Origin: an uncultured Erysipelotrichaceae bacterium | GTDB taxonomy: Bacteria > Bacillota_I > Bacilli_A > RF39 > UBA660 | DNA: 64,000 bases | Assembly: GCA_902761685.1 (NCBI GenBank) | Contig: CACWLI010000008.1 | Location: 1 to 64,000, forward strand | Direction of reading: 5' to 3' | In this document: one piece after another, positions 26,750 through 34,899 of the stretch | How positions within the stretch are numbered: the first letter of the stretch is position 1 | Layout: the number at the start of each line of letters is the position of its first letter | The notes under the pieces: generated by a model | The model's input: only the letters and a program-made list of their open reading frames with translations | The model's database searches: none | Told to the model about the DNA's origin: nothing | Program-made: the position numbers and the translations under genes

Positions 26750-27169
26750 ATGAATAAAAATGGATGGGGACTTAGAGCAGAATTAGGGTTCTTATTATTA
26801 TTTTTAATATGTATTTTAATAGCTACTATTGGATTACATAGCCTTGGATTAACTAAAGATAAAGAAGGAGCTTATGTAGATTTAGGAGAATATACAAAAG
26901 GTAATGGAACATTTGATTATAGTGCTCTTGAGTTAAAAGTTGCAGATGCTGCTAAAAAATATTATGTTGATAGATATCCAAATGGAACAACTGATACTAT
27001 AGTTGTTAGTATAGATACTTTAAAGAATAATGGATATATGAGTAGTATTTATGATGGTAGAAATAAAGAATGTAAGGGATATGCAAAAATTTTAAAAACA
27101 GGAAATGCAGTTGGATATATAAAATGTAGCATATACGTAACTACAGGGTATAGCGGTGATTATGAATAA
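26750..27169 (+). CDS. Pilin-like small secreted or membrane-anchored protein
   Basis: The 139-residue protein begins MNKNGWGLRAELGF followed by a hydrophobic stretch to about residue 28, then a hydrophilic domain with Cys pairs. The short basic leader ending in Gly, an aromatic residue and a Glu just before the hydrophobic helix resembles type IV prepilins, but the Glu is at +6, not +5, so this is tentative. AGGGGTG lies seven bases before the ATG. The next gene overlaps its end and has a similar layout. I do not recognise the family. Confidence 0.65.
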   Translation: MNKNGWGLRAELGFLLLFLICILIATIGLHSLGLTKDKEGAYVDLGEYTKGNGTFDYSALELKVADAAKKYYVDRYPNGTTDTIVVSIDTLKNNGYMSSIYDGRNKECKGYAKILKTGNAVGYIKCSIYVTTGYSGDYE

Positions 27170-27485
27170 AGTTATTATGTTTATTTGGGGTTCAATTATA
27201 ACATTATTATGTGTTTTAATCTTTATGATAGGATATAAAGAAAGAGATAAAGATTATATGGCATTTGAATCTAGTTTAAAAAGAACAGTAGTATCTTATT
27301 TAAAAAATAATAATATTGCTACTAAAAGTAATCAGTCTATCATTATTTTTAGTGATGATTTAGTATCACATGAGTATATGAACTATACAGATTTAAAGAA
27401 ATATTGTATAAAAAAAATAATATATAAAAGAGGTATTATTAAAGATAAATTTATTTTTGAAAAAGAATGTGATAAAGAAGAGTAA
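27162..27485 (+). CDS. Small single-pass membrane protein paired with the pilin-like gene
   Basis: The protein of 107 residues has one N-terminal hydrophobic segment (about 4-22) and a charged extracellular part with two cysteines near the C-terminus (about 82 and 104). It overlaps the preceding gene by eight bases, so the two are translated as a pair. ATG 27162 follows a GGTG element; GTG 27156 is an in-frame alternative. Function unknown, possibly a minor-pilin-like partner. Confidence 0.6.
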   Translation: MNKVIMFIWGSIITLLCVLIFMIGYKERDKDYMAFESSLKRTVVSYLKNNNIATKSNQSIIIFSDDLVSHEYMNYTDLKKYCIKKIIYKRGIIKDKFIFEKECDKEE

Positions 27486-27541
27486 ATTATGTTATTTATT
27501 CTTTTTTTATAGTATAATATAAATGAAAGGAGAATACATTT

Positions 27542-28339
27542 ATGGAAGGTTTTTTAATATTTATTGTTATAGTAGTAGTTATTATATTATTAAGAAGCAT
27601 TGTTCAAATTAATGAATATGAAAGAGGAGTTAAATTTAGCAAAGGTAAATTTACTAAAATATTAGATCCAGGATGGAGAATAATACTTCCAATTATTGAA
27701 AGTTATAAAAAAATAGATATAAGAACAAAAGTAGTAGATGTTCCTGAACAAGATGCTATTACAAAAGATAATGTATCTATTAGAATAAATGCTGTAATAT
27801 ATTATAAAATTTTTGATGCTGCTAAAGCTGTATTAGAAGTTGAGAATTTCTATTATGCTGTTAGCCAATTAGCACAAACTACTATGAGAAATGCTGTTGG
27901 TTCTGTTTCTTTAGATGAATTATTATCAGAAAGAGAAAAACTATCTGAAACTATTTGTAAAGTTATTGATGATGCAACTGATCCATGGGGAATTAAAGTA
28001 GAAAATGTTGAACTTAAAGATGTTACTCTTCCAGAAGATATGAAGAGAGTAATTGCTAAAGTAGCAGAGGCTGAAAGAGAAAAAGCTGCTGTTATAACTA
28101 AAGCAGAAGGTGAAACAGAAGCTGCTAAGAATTTAGCAATAGCTGCGCAAACTATGGCTAGTACTCCAGGAGCATTACATTTAAGAACATTATCAACTAT
28201 TAATGATGTTTCATCTGATCAATCAAATACATTAATATTCTGTGTTCCTATTGAAATGATTGATTCATTTAAAAATGGTAATGGAAATGTTCAAGCAATT
28301 AAAAAAATAATTGATAGTACTAAAAAAGAAGAGAATTAG
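27542..28339 (+). CDS. Slipin / SPFH-domain (stomatin-like) protein
   Basis: An N-terminal membrane anchor (about 3-20) is followed by an SPFH/Band-7 domain (INEYERGVKFSKGKF, DPGWRIILP, IRTKVVDVPEQDAITKDNV). A helical region rich in Ala/Glu (VAEAEREKAAVITKAEGETEAA) forms oligomer coiled coils. The pattern matches bacterial slipins, which form membrane microdomain scaffolds. The NfeD-type partner usual for slipins is not adjacent. Confidence 0.9.
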   Translation: MEGFLIFIVIVVVIILLRSIVQINEYERGVKFSKGKFTKILDPGWRIILPIIESYKKIDIRTKVVDVPEQDAITKDNVSIRINAVIYYKIFDAAKAVLEVENFYYAVSQLAQTTMRNAVGSVSLDELLSEREKLSETICKVIDDATDPWGIKVENVELKDVTLPEDMKRVIAKVAEAEREKAAVITKAEGETEAAKNLAIAAQTMASTPGALHLRTLSTINDVSSDQSNTLIFCVPIEMIDSFKNGNGNVQAIKKIIDSTKKEEN

Positions 28340-28384
28340 TGTATATAGTTTTTTCATAAATCATATATTTAAATGGGTGATTTA

Positions 28385-29536
28385 ATGAAAAAACTTTTTT
28401 TATTGCTTTTAATTATTATTTTTACTACTAAAGTAAATTGTGAAACAATTGATTTAGCTAAAAATGCTAAAAGTGCTATATTGATTGAGACTTCTACTGG
28501 AAAAGTATTATATGAAAAAAACAAAGATGAAAAAAGAAGTCCAGCCAGTATGACTAAAATTATGACATTATTACTTGCTATGGAAGCTTTAGAAGATGGG
28601 AGAATAAATATTGATGATAAAGTTTTAATATCAAAAAATGCTTCTGGTATGGGAGGAACTCAAATTTTTATTGAAGAGGGAAGTAGTATAGATGTTAAAA
28701 CATTATTAAAGGGAATCGGAATTGCTTCTGCAAATGATGCAGCAGTAGCAATGGCTGAATATATTGGTGGAACTGAAGAAAATTTTGTAAAAATGATGAA
28801 TGATAGAGCAAAAGAATTAGGATGTAAAAATACTACATTCAAAAATCCTCATGGATTAGATGAAGAAGGACATTTAACTACAGCATATGATTTATCTTTG
28901 ATTGCTAAAGAATTAATTAAATATCCACTTGCTCTTAAAATTACAAGTACATATGAAGATTATATTGAAGTATCAGGAGAGAATCATTGGTTGGTTAATA
29001 CAAACCGATTATTAAGGTTTTATAAAGGAATAGATGGTTTAAAAACAGGATTTACGAATAATGCTGGTTATTGTTTAACAGCAACAATGGAAAAAAATAA
29101 TATGAGACTTCTTAGTATTGTTATGGGTGAAGACAATAAGGACAATAGAAGCAACGATACAGTTTCTATGATGGAGTATGGATTTAGTAATTATGGAAGT
29201 AAAAAAATAATAGATAAAAATGATTTTCAAGAATATATAAATATAGATAATGCATATGATAAAAAAACAAAGTACTATTTAAACACTGATGTAAATATAA
29301 TTGTAAATAAAAATGTAAAAGATGTAAAATACAAAATAAATAAAGAATTATATGATATAAAAGCTCCAATTAAGAAAAATACTAAGGTAGGTATTCTAAC
29401 ATTAAAATATGATAATAAAGAATATAAATATGATTTAATTGTTAAAAATGATGTTAAAAGAATTACTTTTTTTAAAGTTTTTAGTAATCTAATTACAGAT
29501 ATTATTAGTGGTGTTAAAATAGATTTAAAAAATTGA
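28385..29536 (+). CDS. dacA: D-alanyl-D-alanine carboxypeptidase DacA-type (PBP5 family)
   Basis: This penicillin-binding protein trims the terminal D-Ala from peptidoglycan stem peptides. A signal peptide (about residues 1-19) is followed by the three serine-protease-like motifs: SPASMTK (SxxK), SANDAA (SxN) and GLKTGFT (KTG). A C-terminal beta-domain follows. ATG 28385 is preferred because GGGTG lies five bases before it; ATG 28373 is an alternative. Length (383 aa) is usual. It ends in a hydrophobic-amphipathic segment likely to anchor it. Confidence 0.95.
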   Translation: MKKLFLLLLIIIFTTKVNCETIDLAKNAKSAILIETSTGKVLYEKNKDEKRSPASMTKIMTLLLAMEALEDGRINIDDKVLISKNASGMGGTQIFIEEGSSIDVKTLLKGIGIASANDAAVAMAEYIGGTEENFVKMMNDRAKELGCKNTTFKNPHGLDEEGHLTTAYDLSLIAKELIKYPLALKITSTYEDYIEVSGENHWLVNTNRLLRFYKGIDGLKTGFTNNAGYCLTATMEKNNMRLLSIVMGEDNKDNRSNDTVSMMEYGFSNYGSKKIIDKNDFQEYINIDNAYDKKTKYYLNTDVNIIVNKNVKDVKYKINKELYDIKAPIKKNTKVGILTLKYDNKEYKYDLIVKNDVKRITFFKVFSNLITDIISGVKIDLKN

Positions 29537-29587
29537 CTTTAATATGGTATTTTAGTATCATAATATGTAGAAATAGAAGGTGTGTTT

Positions 29588-30589
29588 ATGAAAGTGTTAG
29601 TAACAGGTGGAACAGGTTATATAGGAAGCCATACTGTAGTTGAATTAATTAACAGTGGTTATGAAGTTATAATAATTGATAATTTTAGTAATTCTAAACC
29701 AGAAGTTGTTGATTATATTGAAAAGATAACAAATGTTAGACCAAAATTATATGAAGGAGATTGCTGCGATAAAGAAATATTAAGAAAGATATTTAAGGAA
29801 AATGAAATTGATTCAGTTATACACTTTGCTGGATTTAAAGCAGTTGGTGAATCAGTTCATGCACCATTAAAGTATTATAGGAATAATTTAGTATCTACTA
29901 TTAGTTTGTGTGAAGTAATGAAAGAATTTAATTGTAAAAAAATAGTTTTTTCAAGTAGTGCAACAGTATATGGTGATCCAAAAGAATTGCCATTAAAAGA
30001 ACAAATGGAATTAGGACGTACAACAAATCCATATGGAACAACAAAAGCATTTATTGAAAGAATCTTAAGTGATTTATCAATATCTGATAAAGAATGGAAA
30101 GTTATTTTATTAAGATACTTTAATCCTGTTGGTGCTCATGAAAGTGGCTTAATAGGTGAAAATCCTAATGGAACTCCAAATAATTTAATGCCATATATAA
30201 TGAAAGTTGCTATTGGAGAATTAGATCATTTAAATATTTTTGGTGATGATTATGATACTAAAGATGGTACAGGTGTAAGAGATTATATTCATGTAGTTGA
30301 TTTAGCAAAGGGTCATATTAAAGCACTTGAACATATTAATGATATTGAGGGAGTTAAAATATATAATCTTGGTACTGGAACAGGATATAGTGTTCTTGAA
30401 ATTGTAAGAGCTTTTGAAAAAACAAATAATGTTAAAATACCTTATGTAATTGCTCCTAGAAGAGATGGTGATGTAGCATCATACTTTGCTGACAGTTCAT
30501 TAGCATTAAAAGAATTAGGATGGAAAGCAGAACTAAATTTAGAAGATATGGTTTCTTCATCATATAAATTTATAAAGAATTGTAAATGA
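29588..30589 (+). CDS. galE: GalE, UDP-glucose 4-epimerase
   Basis: GalE interconverts UDP-glucose and UDP-galactose. The NAD-binding start KVLVTGGTGYIGSHT, the SSSATVYG catalytic Ser/Thr segment, the YGTTK (YxxxK) motif near residue 147 and GTGTGYSVLEIV are all standard. Length (333 aa) is normal. AAGGTG precedes ATG 29588; an upstream GTG at 29582 is less likely. It probably supplies sugar nucleotides for surface polysaccharides. Confidence 0.96.
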   Translation: MKVLVTGGTGYIGSHTVVELINSGYEVIIIDNFSNSKPEVVDYIEKITNVRPKLYEGDCCDKEILRKIFKENEIDSVIHFAGFKAVGESVHAPLKYYRNNLVSTISLCEVMKEFNCKKIVFSSSATVYGDPKELPLKEQMELGRTTNPYGTTKAFIERILSDLSISDKEWKVILLRYFNPVGAHESGLIGENPNGTPNNLMPYIMKVAIGELDHLNIFGDDYDTKDGTGVRDYIHVVDLAKGHIKALEHINDIEGVKIYNLGTGTGYSVLEIVRAFEKTNNVKIPYVIAPRRDGDVASYFADSSLALKELGWKAELNLEDMVSSSYKFIKNCK

Positions 30590-30596
30590 GGTTAAT

Positions 30597-31235
30597 ATGA
30601 ATAAAAAAGAAGTAAAGAAATATTTAGATTTTTTAATAAAAGGTATTTATGCTGGATTAATGATTGGAGTAGGTGGAACTATATTTCTAAGTGTTGAAAA
30701 TACTATTGTTGGTTCATTTCTATTTTCAATAGGATTATTAATGATATGCATGTATGGCATGAATTTATATACTGGGAAGATTGGTTATGTTTTAATTAAT
30801 AAATTTGAATATGTATATGAATTATTATTAAGTTTGTTTGGAAATTTTATTGGTACATTTATTGTAGGAAAATTAATGTTATTAACTAGATTTAGTTCGC
30901 TAAGTGAAAGAGCAATAAAAATGGCTAATTTAAAATTAAGTGATAATCTATTAAGTATTTTCATATTATCAATGTTTTGTGGAATGCTTATGTATATAGC
31001 TGTTAATAATTATAAAAAAGCAAGTAATGAGATAGGCAAATACATTGGAATATTTATGTGTGTAATGGTATTTATATTGTGTGGGTTTGAACACTGTGTA
31101 GCTAATATGTTTTATTTTTCTATTGCTAGTGTGTGGTCATTTAAAACACTATTATATTTATTGATTATGGTTTTAGGAAATTCGATTGGTTCAATAATAA
31201 TTGCCTTTTTCTATAATAGATATTATAAAAATTAA
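30597..31235 (+). CDS. Formate/nitrite transporter (FNT) family channel
   Basis: A 212-residue protein with six hydrophobic segments. The family signatures are present: MNLYTGKIGYV in the first re-entrant loop region and CGFEHCVANMFYF in the second (about residues 160-172). FNT channels carry formate, nitrite, hydrosulphide or lactate across the membrane as pentamers. The substrate is not predictable here. At 212 residues it is shorter than most FocA/NirC proteins (about 260-285). It lies eight bases after galE and is probably co-transcribed. Confidence 0.88.
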   Translation: MNKKEVKKYLDFLIKGIYAGLMIGVGGTIFLSVENTIVGSFLFSIGLLMICMYGMNLYTGKIGYVLINKFEYVYELLLSLFGNFIGTFIVGKLMLLTRFSSLSERAIKMANLKLSDNLLSIFILSMFCGMLMYIAVNNYKKASNEIGKYIGIFMCVMVFILCGFEHCVANMFYFSIASVWSFKTLLYLLIMVLGNSIGSIIIAFFYNRYYKN

Positions 31236-31260
31236 GAATTTTAAATAAATTCTTTTTTTT
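31234..31260 (+). terminator. Terminator after FNT gene
   Basis: AAGAATTT and AAATTCTT arms (31234-31241, 31247-31254) with a T8-type tail. Confidence 0.8.
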
Positions 31261-31323
31261 TATAAAAAAAGAAGTGTTTCATACTTTCTATAGCTAATAA
31301 TTATTATAGAGGAGGAGAAACAC

Positions 31324-32379
31324 ATGAATATTTTTTTACAATTGATGTTATTGTTAAAATTAAATTTTGATTTAAATTATAGTGAATGGAGTGAGGATTA
31401 TCCTGATGGGGTAGAAGAAATTCTTATAAGAAAGGAGGATAGATATCTTTGTTATATTGAAGAAAAAACAAATGAAAAGTATTTAACATATGAAGAGTTT
31501 GGAAATAGAATAATTGATTATGAAGACTTTTATTATACAGAAGAAAGTAGTCCTTCAGAAACTAAACCCGAAAAATTAAAGGATAGAATTATTCGTGAAT
31601 TTATGATTTCAAAATTATATAAACCAAGTGATGTAATAGGAATTTCTTTTGATAATTATGACTCAAATAATCCAGATGGTTATTTTACAAAAGTATTAAT
31701 TACTGATTTAAGTGATAATAAAATTGATGTTATAGAATATGAGAATATTGAAAATATAAAACTAGAAAACACTATAAAGTTAACATTTAAAGAAAAGATA
31801 AATATAAATAATATAAAAATTACATTATATTACAATATTGACAGTAATAATGAAAGCAAAATAAATATTAATTATATTGCTAGTGATGGACATAAAATAT
31901 ACAATAATGAGATAAAAATGATAGGTAGTTCAAATATAGTAATAAATGGAATAACAAATTTCAGTGAAAATTTTGTTAAATATAGTTTACAATATACATA
32001 TAAAGATAAACTATATAAAACATATGAAATAAATACAACAATAAGTGAAGAATATCATAATGCAGAAGATGATTGTGAAAAAGTAGAATCAAGTAAAAAA
32101 ACATTTTATAGTTATATAACAAATGAATATGTTATATTAGATTCTAATGGAAAAATAGTTACATCTTCTAGTGAATGCAAAAAATCATTTTGTACTATGA
32201 TGTACATCACTAAAAAAGAGGAACCTAAGGAAGAAGTAGAAACACCAGTAATAAATCCTAAAACATTTGATAGTGTTTATTATTATATTTTTGGATTATT
32301 TATATCTTTATTTGGTATATGTTTTTTATTTAAGAATCGAATAAAAAATCTAGTTTTGTCGAATCTATTTAAAAAGTGA
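31324..32379 (+). CDS. Membrane-anchored protein upstream of STAS-sigma genes
   Basis: The 351-residue protein has a weakly hydrophobic start, a YSEWSEDYPDG segment near residue 19 and a long Asn/Lys/Ile-rich beta-type region. Cysteines occur near 250 and 286-290, and a single C-terminal membrane segment (about 322-342) is followed by a basic tail. This suggests a surface-exposed protein held by its C-terminus. GAGGAGGAG precedes the ATG. No known domain. The following STAS and sigma genes lie close behind (24 bases), so it may be a sensor or regulated envelope protein; that is inference. Confidence 0.7.
   Translation: MNIFLQLMLLLKLNFDLNYSEWSEDYPDGVEEILIRKEDRYLCYIEEKTNEKYLTYEEFGNRIIDYEDFYYTEESSPSETKPEKLKDRIIREFMISKLYKPSDVIGISFDNYDSNNPDGYFTKVLITDLSDNKIDVIEYENIENIKLENTIKLTFKEKININNIKITLYYNIDSNNESKININYIASDGHKIYNNEIKMIGSSNIVINGITNFSENFVKYSLQYTYKDKLYKTYEINTTISEEYHNAEDDCEKVESSKKTFYSYITNEYVILDSNGKIVTSSSECKKSFCTMMYITKKEEPKEEVETPVINPKTFDSVYYYIFGLFISLFGICFLFKNRIKNLVLSNLFKK
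32346..32364. repeat. Copy 2 of the 19-bp repeat with TGTCGAA core, before the STAS gene
   Basis: Identical to 14930-14948. The heptamer at 32357-32363 lies within the last codons of the preceding membrane-protein gene and 39 bases before the STAS gene start. In Bacillus the spoIIA operon is activated through boxes of this sequence by Spo0A. Confidence 0.45.
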
Positions 32380-32402
32380 AAAAAATTAATTAGAATAATA
32401 TT

Positions 32403-32744
32403 ATGAAAACAAATTTAAGATTTAGAAATAGTATTTTGTATATTAAAATTGATGGAGTATTAGTTGGAAATAAAGTACAACAATTTGAAAGTGAAGTGAT
32501 ACCAATTATTTTAGGATTGAAGACAAAGTATGTAACAATTAATCTTAAAAATGTTGAATTAATTGACAAAAGAGGAATTGATTCATTAATTAAAATAGCA
32601 GATCTTACTAATCGCTTTAAAGGCAAAGTTGCATTATGTGAATTAAGTAAATACATAATTGATAATTTTAAACATAGTGATATTTTTGATTATTGTTTTA
32701 AAACAAAAAATGAAAATACTAGTTTAGAGGTGTTTAAATTATAA
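32403..32744 (+). CDS. STAS-domain protein (SpoIIAA/RsbV-like anti-sigma antagonist, non-phosphorylatable)
   Basis: The 113-residue STAS domain aligns with SpoIIAA/RsbV. A central strand (YVTINLKNVELID) is followed by the helix that normally starts with the phosphorylated Ser/Thr, as D-S-S-G or D-S-T-G. Here it reads D55-K-R57-G, so the phosphoacceptor is Arg. Classical members release a sigma factor by binding the anti-sigma kinase, and their phosphorylation turns this off. No such kinase gene is present here. The next gene, overlapping by one base, encodes a sigma factor. Confidence 0.82.
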   Translation: MKTNLRFRNSILYIKIDGVLVGNKVQQFESEVIPIILGLKTKYVTINLKNVELIDKRGIDSLIKIADLTNRFKGKVALCELSKYIIDNFKHSDIFDYCFKTKNENTSLEVFKL

Positions 32745-33379
32745 TGGAGGAAACATATAAACGAATAAAAGAAAGTGAAGGGTTAATTTACTCAATAGCA
32801 AAAAAATATAGTTCTTATAATGATATTGATGATTTATATCAGGCAGGAAGTATAGGTGTTATAAAAGCAATTAATAAATATGATAAAAATTCAAATGTCA
32901 AATTTTCTACATATGCTTATAAATATATTTTAGGAGAAATAATAGATTTTATAAGAAAGAATAAAACAATTATTGTAAGTGATGAAGTATATGATATTTA
33001 TAAAAAATATATAAAAATTAGAGATCTATTATCTAGTAAACTACAAAGGGAAGTTTCTTTTAGTGAAATATGTAGTTATATGGGTATAGAAGAAAAACAA
33101 ATGATATGTATAATTGAAAGTGTTAGTTACTCAAAAAGTATTGACGATAATCTATATGATACAGTTTCTAATGACTATAGAAATATAATTGATAATGAAA
33201 TATTATTAAGTAATGAAATTGAAACATTAAATGACTTTGATAAATCAATAATTAACTATAGATATTATGAAGGCTATACACAAGATGAAACGGCTAAAAT
33301 AATGGGTATTTCTCAAGCAAAAGCTTCTAGATGCGAAAAGATAATATTAAATAGAATGAGAGAAAATATTGCAAATTAA
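32744..33379 (+). CDS. Sporulation-type alternative sigma factor (SigF/SigB/SigG group)
   Basis: The 211-residue protein has sigma-70 region 2 (DLYQAGSIGVIKAINKYD, then FSTYAYKYILGEIIDFIRKN, about 30-75). A short region 3 (LQREVSFSEICSYMGI) precedes region 4 with its helix-turn-helix (YEGYTQDETAKIMGISQAKAS). No region 1 is present. The FSTYA...GEI pattern and length place it with SigF, SigB and SigG, not SigA or ECF factors. In the Bacillus spoIIA operon the order is antagonist, kinase, sigma; here the kinase is absent. Target genes unknown. Confidence 0.88.
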   Translation: MEETYKRIKESEGLIYSIAKKYSSYNDIDDLYQAGSIGVIKAINKYDKNSNVKFSTYAYKYILGEIIDFIRKNKTIIVSDEVYDIYKKYIKIRDLLSSKLQREVSFSEICSYMGIEEKQMICIIESVSYSKSIDDNLYDTVSNDYRNIIDNEILLSNEIETLNDFDKSIINYRYYEGYTQDETAKIMGISQAKASRCEKIILNRMRENIAN

Positions 33380-33410
33380 AAAAACGTAACTATTTGTGTT
33401 TACGTTTTTT
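33379..33410. terminator. Bidirectional terminator after sigma gene
   Basis: Arms AAAAAACGTAA and TTACGTTTTTT surround a ten-base loop, shared with the convergent membrane-protein gene. Confidence 0.75.
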
Positions 33411-34013
33411 AATTATAATGACAGCTATTACAAATAGAAGTATTCCACTAGCTATTGTTATTATTATATATAGTGTTAAATTACTATGAATAACATTAGA
33501 ATCTAGTATATCAAGTGAATTGATTATATTTAAATATTCATCATTACCAGCTATTTCTTTGTCACTACTATAAATAATTGTTGTTATATATTTATTTGTT
33601 GTATACATTCTTCCTTTTTGATACATATCATATCCTGTAATATCTTTACTTGGATAATATACGTCATATTCTAAATAATATATATCATCATCATTTAGTT
33701 TCTTTATGTCATTTACAGTTATATTTATATTATATTTTTCTAATCCTTTATTAATTCCAGTTTCTAAATATTCTTTTTGTTTATTTATTTCTTCATCTGT
33801 AAATTCTTTAACATCGTATTTTAGTTTACTATTATCACTTGTTGTTATAGAAATATAATTATTATCTTTAATCCATCTATAATTGTTTTCTTCCTTTGAG
33901 TCTTCTAAAACGTATGATTCAGGAATATCTATTTTGAAAATCTCATTTTCGTATGCTTTCGCTTTTGTAATTAGCATTAATAACATAATTGTAATTATAA
34001 AAAATTTTTTCAT
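33390..34013 (-). CDS. Type I membrane protein with extracellular domain
   Basis: A signal peptide (MKKFFIITIMLLMLITKAKA, then YENE) is followed by about 150 residues of alpha/beta-type sequence beginning IFKIDIPESYVLED. A C-terminal membrane helix (about 180-201) ends in KKRKHK. The N-terminal part resembles PsbP-like lipoprotein domains seen in Firmicutes (a strand followed by an exposed Pro and acidic helix), but I would not name it. AGGTG precedes the ATG. Convergent to the sigma operon. Confidence 0.68.
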   Translation of the reverse strand: MKKFFIITIMLLMLITKAKAYENEIFKIDIPESYVLEDSKEENNYRWIKDNNYISITTSDNSKLKYDVKEFTDEEINKQKEYLETGINKGLEKYNINITVNDIKKLNDDDIYYLEYDVYYPSKDITGYDMYQKGRMYTTNKYITTIIYSSDKEIAGNDEYLNIINSLDILDSNVIHSNLTLYIIITIASGILLFVIAVIIIKKRKHK

Positions 34014-34123
34014 AAAATCACCTACGTAATATTATAAAATAAAAATAAATAAATTCAAACATTAATTTATTTACTTTTTAATCTTTTAAGAATATAATTA
34101 AATTATTAAATGGAGTAGAAAGT

Positions 34124-34822
34124 ATGAAGAGACTAAAAAAAATTATAATTATTACCATTGTTATTTTAGTAGTGATTTTTGTTGCTACTTATATAGATTA
34201 TTTTATTACTAAGACAAATAATACATATCCAAAGATCTCTATAAAACAAAAATTATCTGATAATGAATTTGTATATAAGGCTATTTTATATAAAGTTTGG
34301 TATTGCGATAGTAACAAGACATATACTATTGGAAACTATAGTGATAAAGATGCTATATGTCCTAAAAATTATACTTATGTTGATGATTTTTATACGAATG
34401 AGTCTGGTATTAAAATATCAAAAAGAGATTTACAATTGTTAACAAATGATGGCGTTTACTCAAGTGAAATGGTAGAAAATATGAATACTGAAAAACAAGT
34501 TAGTGAAGCAGTTCATGTTTCTGAAGAGTATGGAAAAACAAAGTATAAATCATTAAATAAAGAAAGCGAAGATGGTTACAAACTAGTATTAGTTCCAAAG
34601 TTTAAGAGTGATAAAAATGGTAATTATAAGTGGCAGTATGATGATAATGAAAATGAATATTATTGTTTAAGAAGTGATAAAAATAAAAACTATCTATCAA
34701 AATATAATGGTGAAGAATGTGAAGGTTTTAATAAAGTAAAGATGGATAGCGAATGGTGTACAAACTATGTTAATTCAATGTTGGTTTACGAAGATAATAT
34801 AGAGGAATTATGTAAAGAGTAG
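34124..34822 (+). CDS. Secreted or membrane-anchored Cys-containing protein
   Basis: An N-terminal hydrophobic anchor (about 6-25) precedes a 205-residue polar domain with cysteines spaced throughout (WYC, AIC, YYC, EEC, EWC, ELC), which may form disulphides outside the cell. No domain is recognised. GGAG precedes the start. Transcription starts from its own region and ends at a hairpin that overlaps the stop, so it appears to be a single-gene unit. Confidence 0.68.
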   Translation: MKRLKKIIIITIVILVVIFVATYIDYFITKTNNTYPKISIKQKLSDNEFVYKAILYKVWYCDSNKTYTIGNYSDKDAICPKNYTYVDDFYTNESGIKISKRDLQLLTNDGVYSSEMVENMNTEKQVSEAVHVSEEYGKTKYKSLNKESEDGYKLVLVPKFKSDKNGNYKWQYDDNENEYYCLRSDKNKNYLSKYNGEECEGFNKVKMDSEWCTNYVNSMLVYEDNIEELCKE

Positions 34823-34837
34823 AAATACTCTTTTTTA
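34814..34837 (+). terminator. Terminator after the Cys-rich gene
   Basis: AAAGAGTA/TACTCTTT stem with a GAAA tetraloop and T tail; the stop codon lies within it. Confidence 0.85.
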
Positions 34838-34854
34838 TTGATTATTTATATTTC

Positions 34855-34883
34855 TTGTTAAAAAAAATAGATGGTGTTATAAT
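34855..34883 (+). promoter_or_regulatory. Promoter of cdsA-rasP operon
   Basis: TTGTTA (34855-34860), 17 bases, TATAAT (34878-34883). It overlaps upstream in-frame codons of cdsA, which helps fix the start at 34900. Confidence 0.7.
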
Positions 34884-34899
34884 GTTTATGGTGAAGTAT

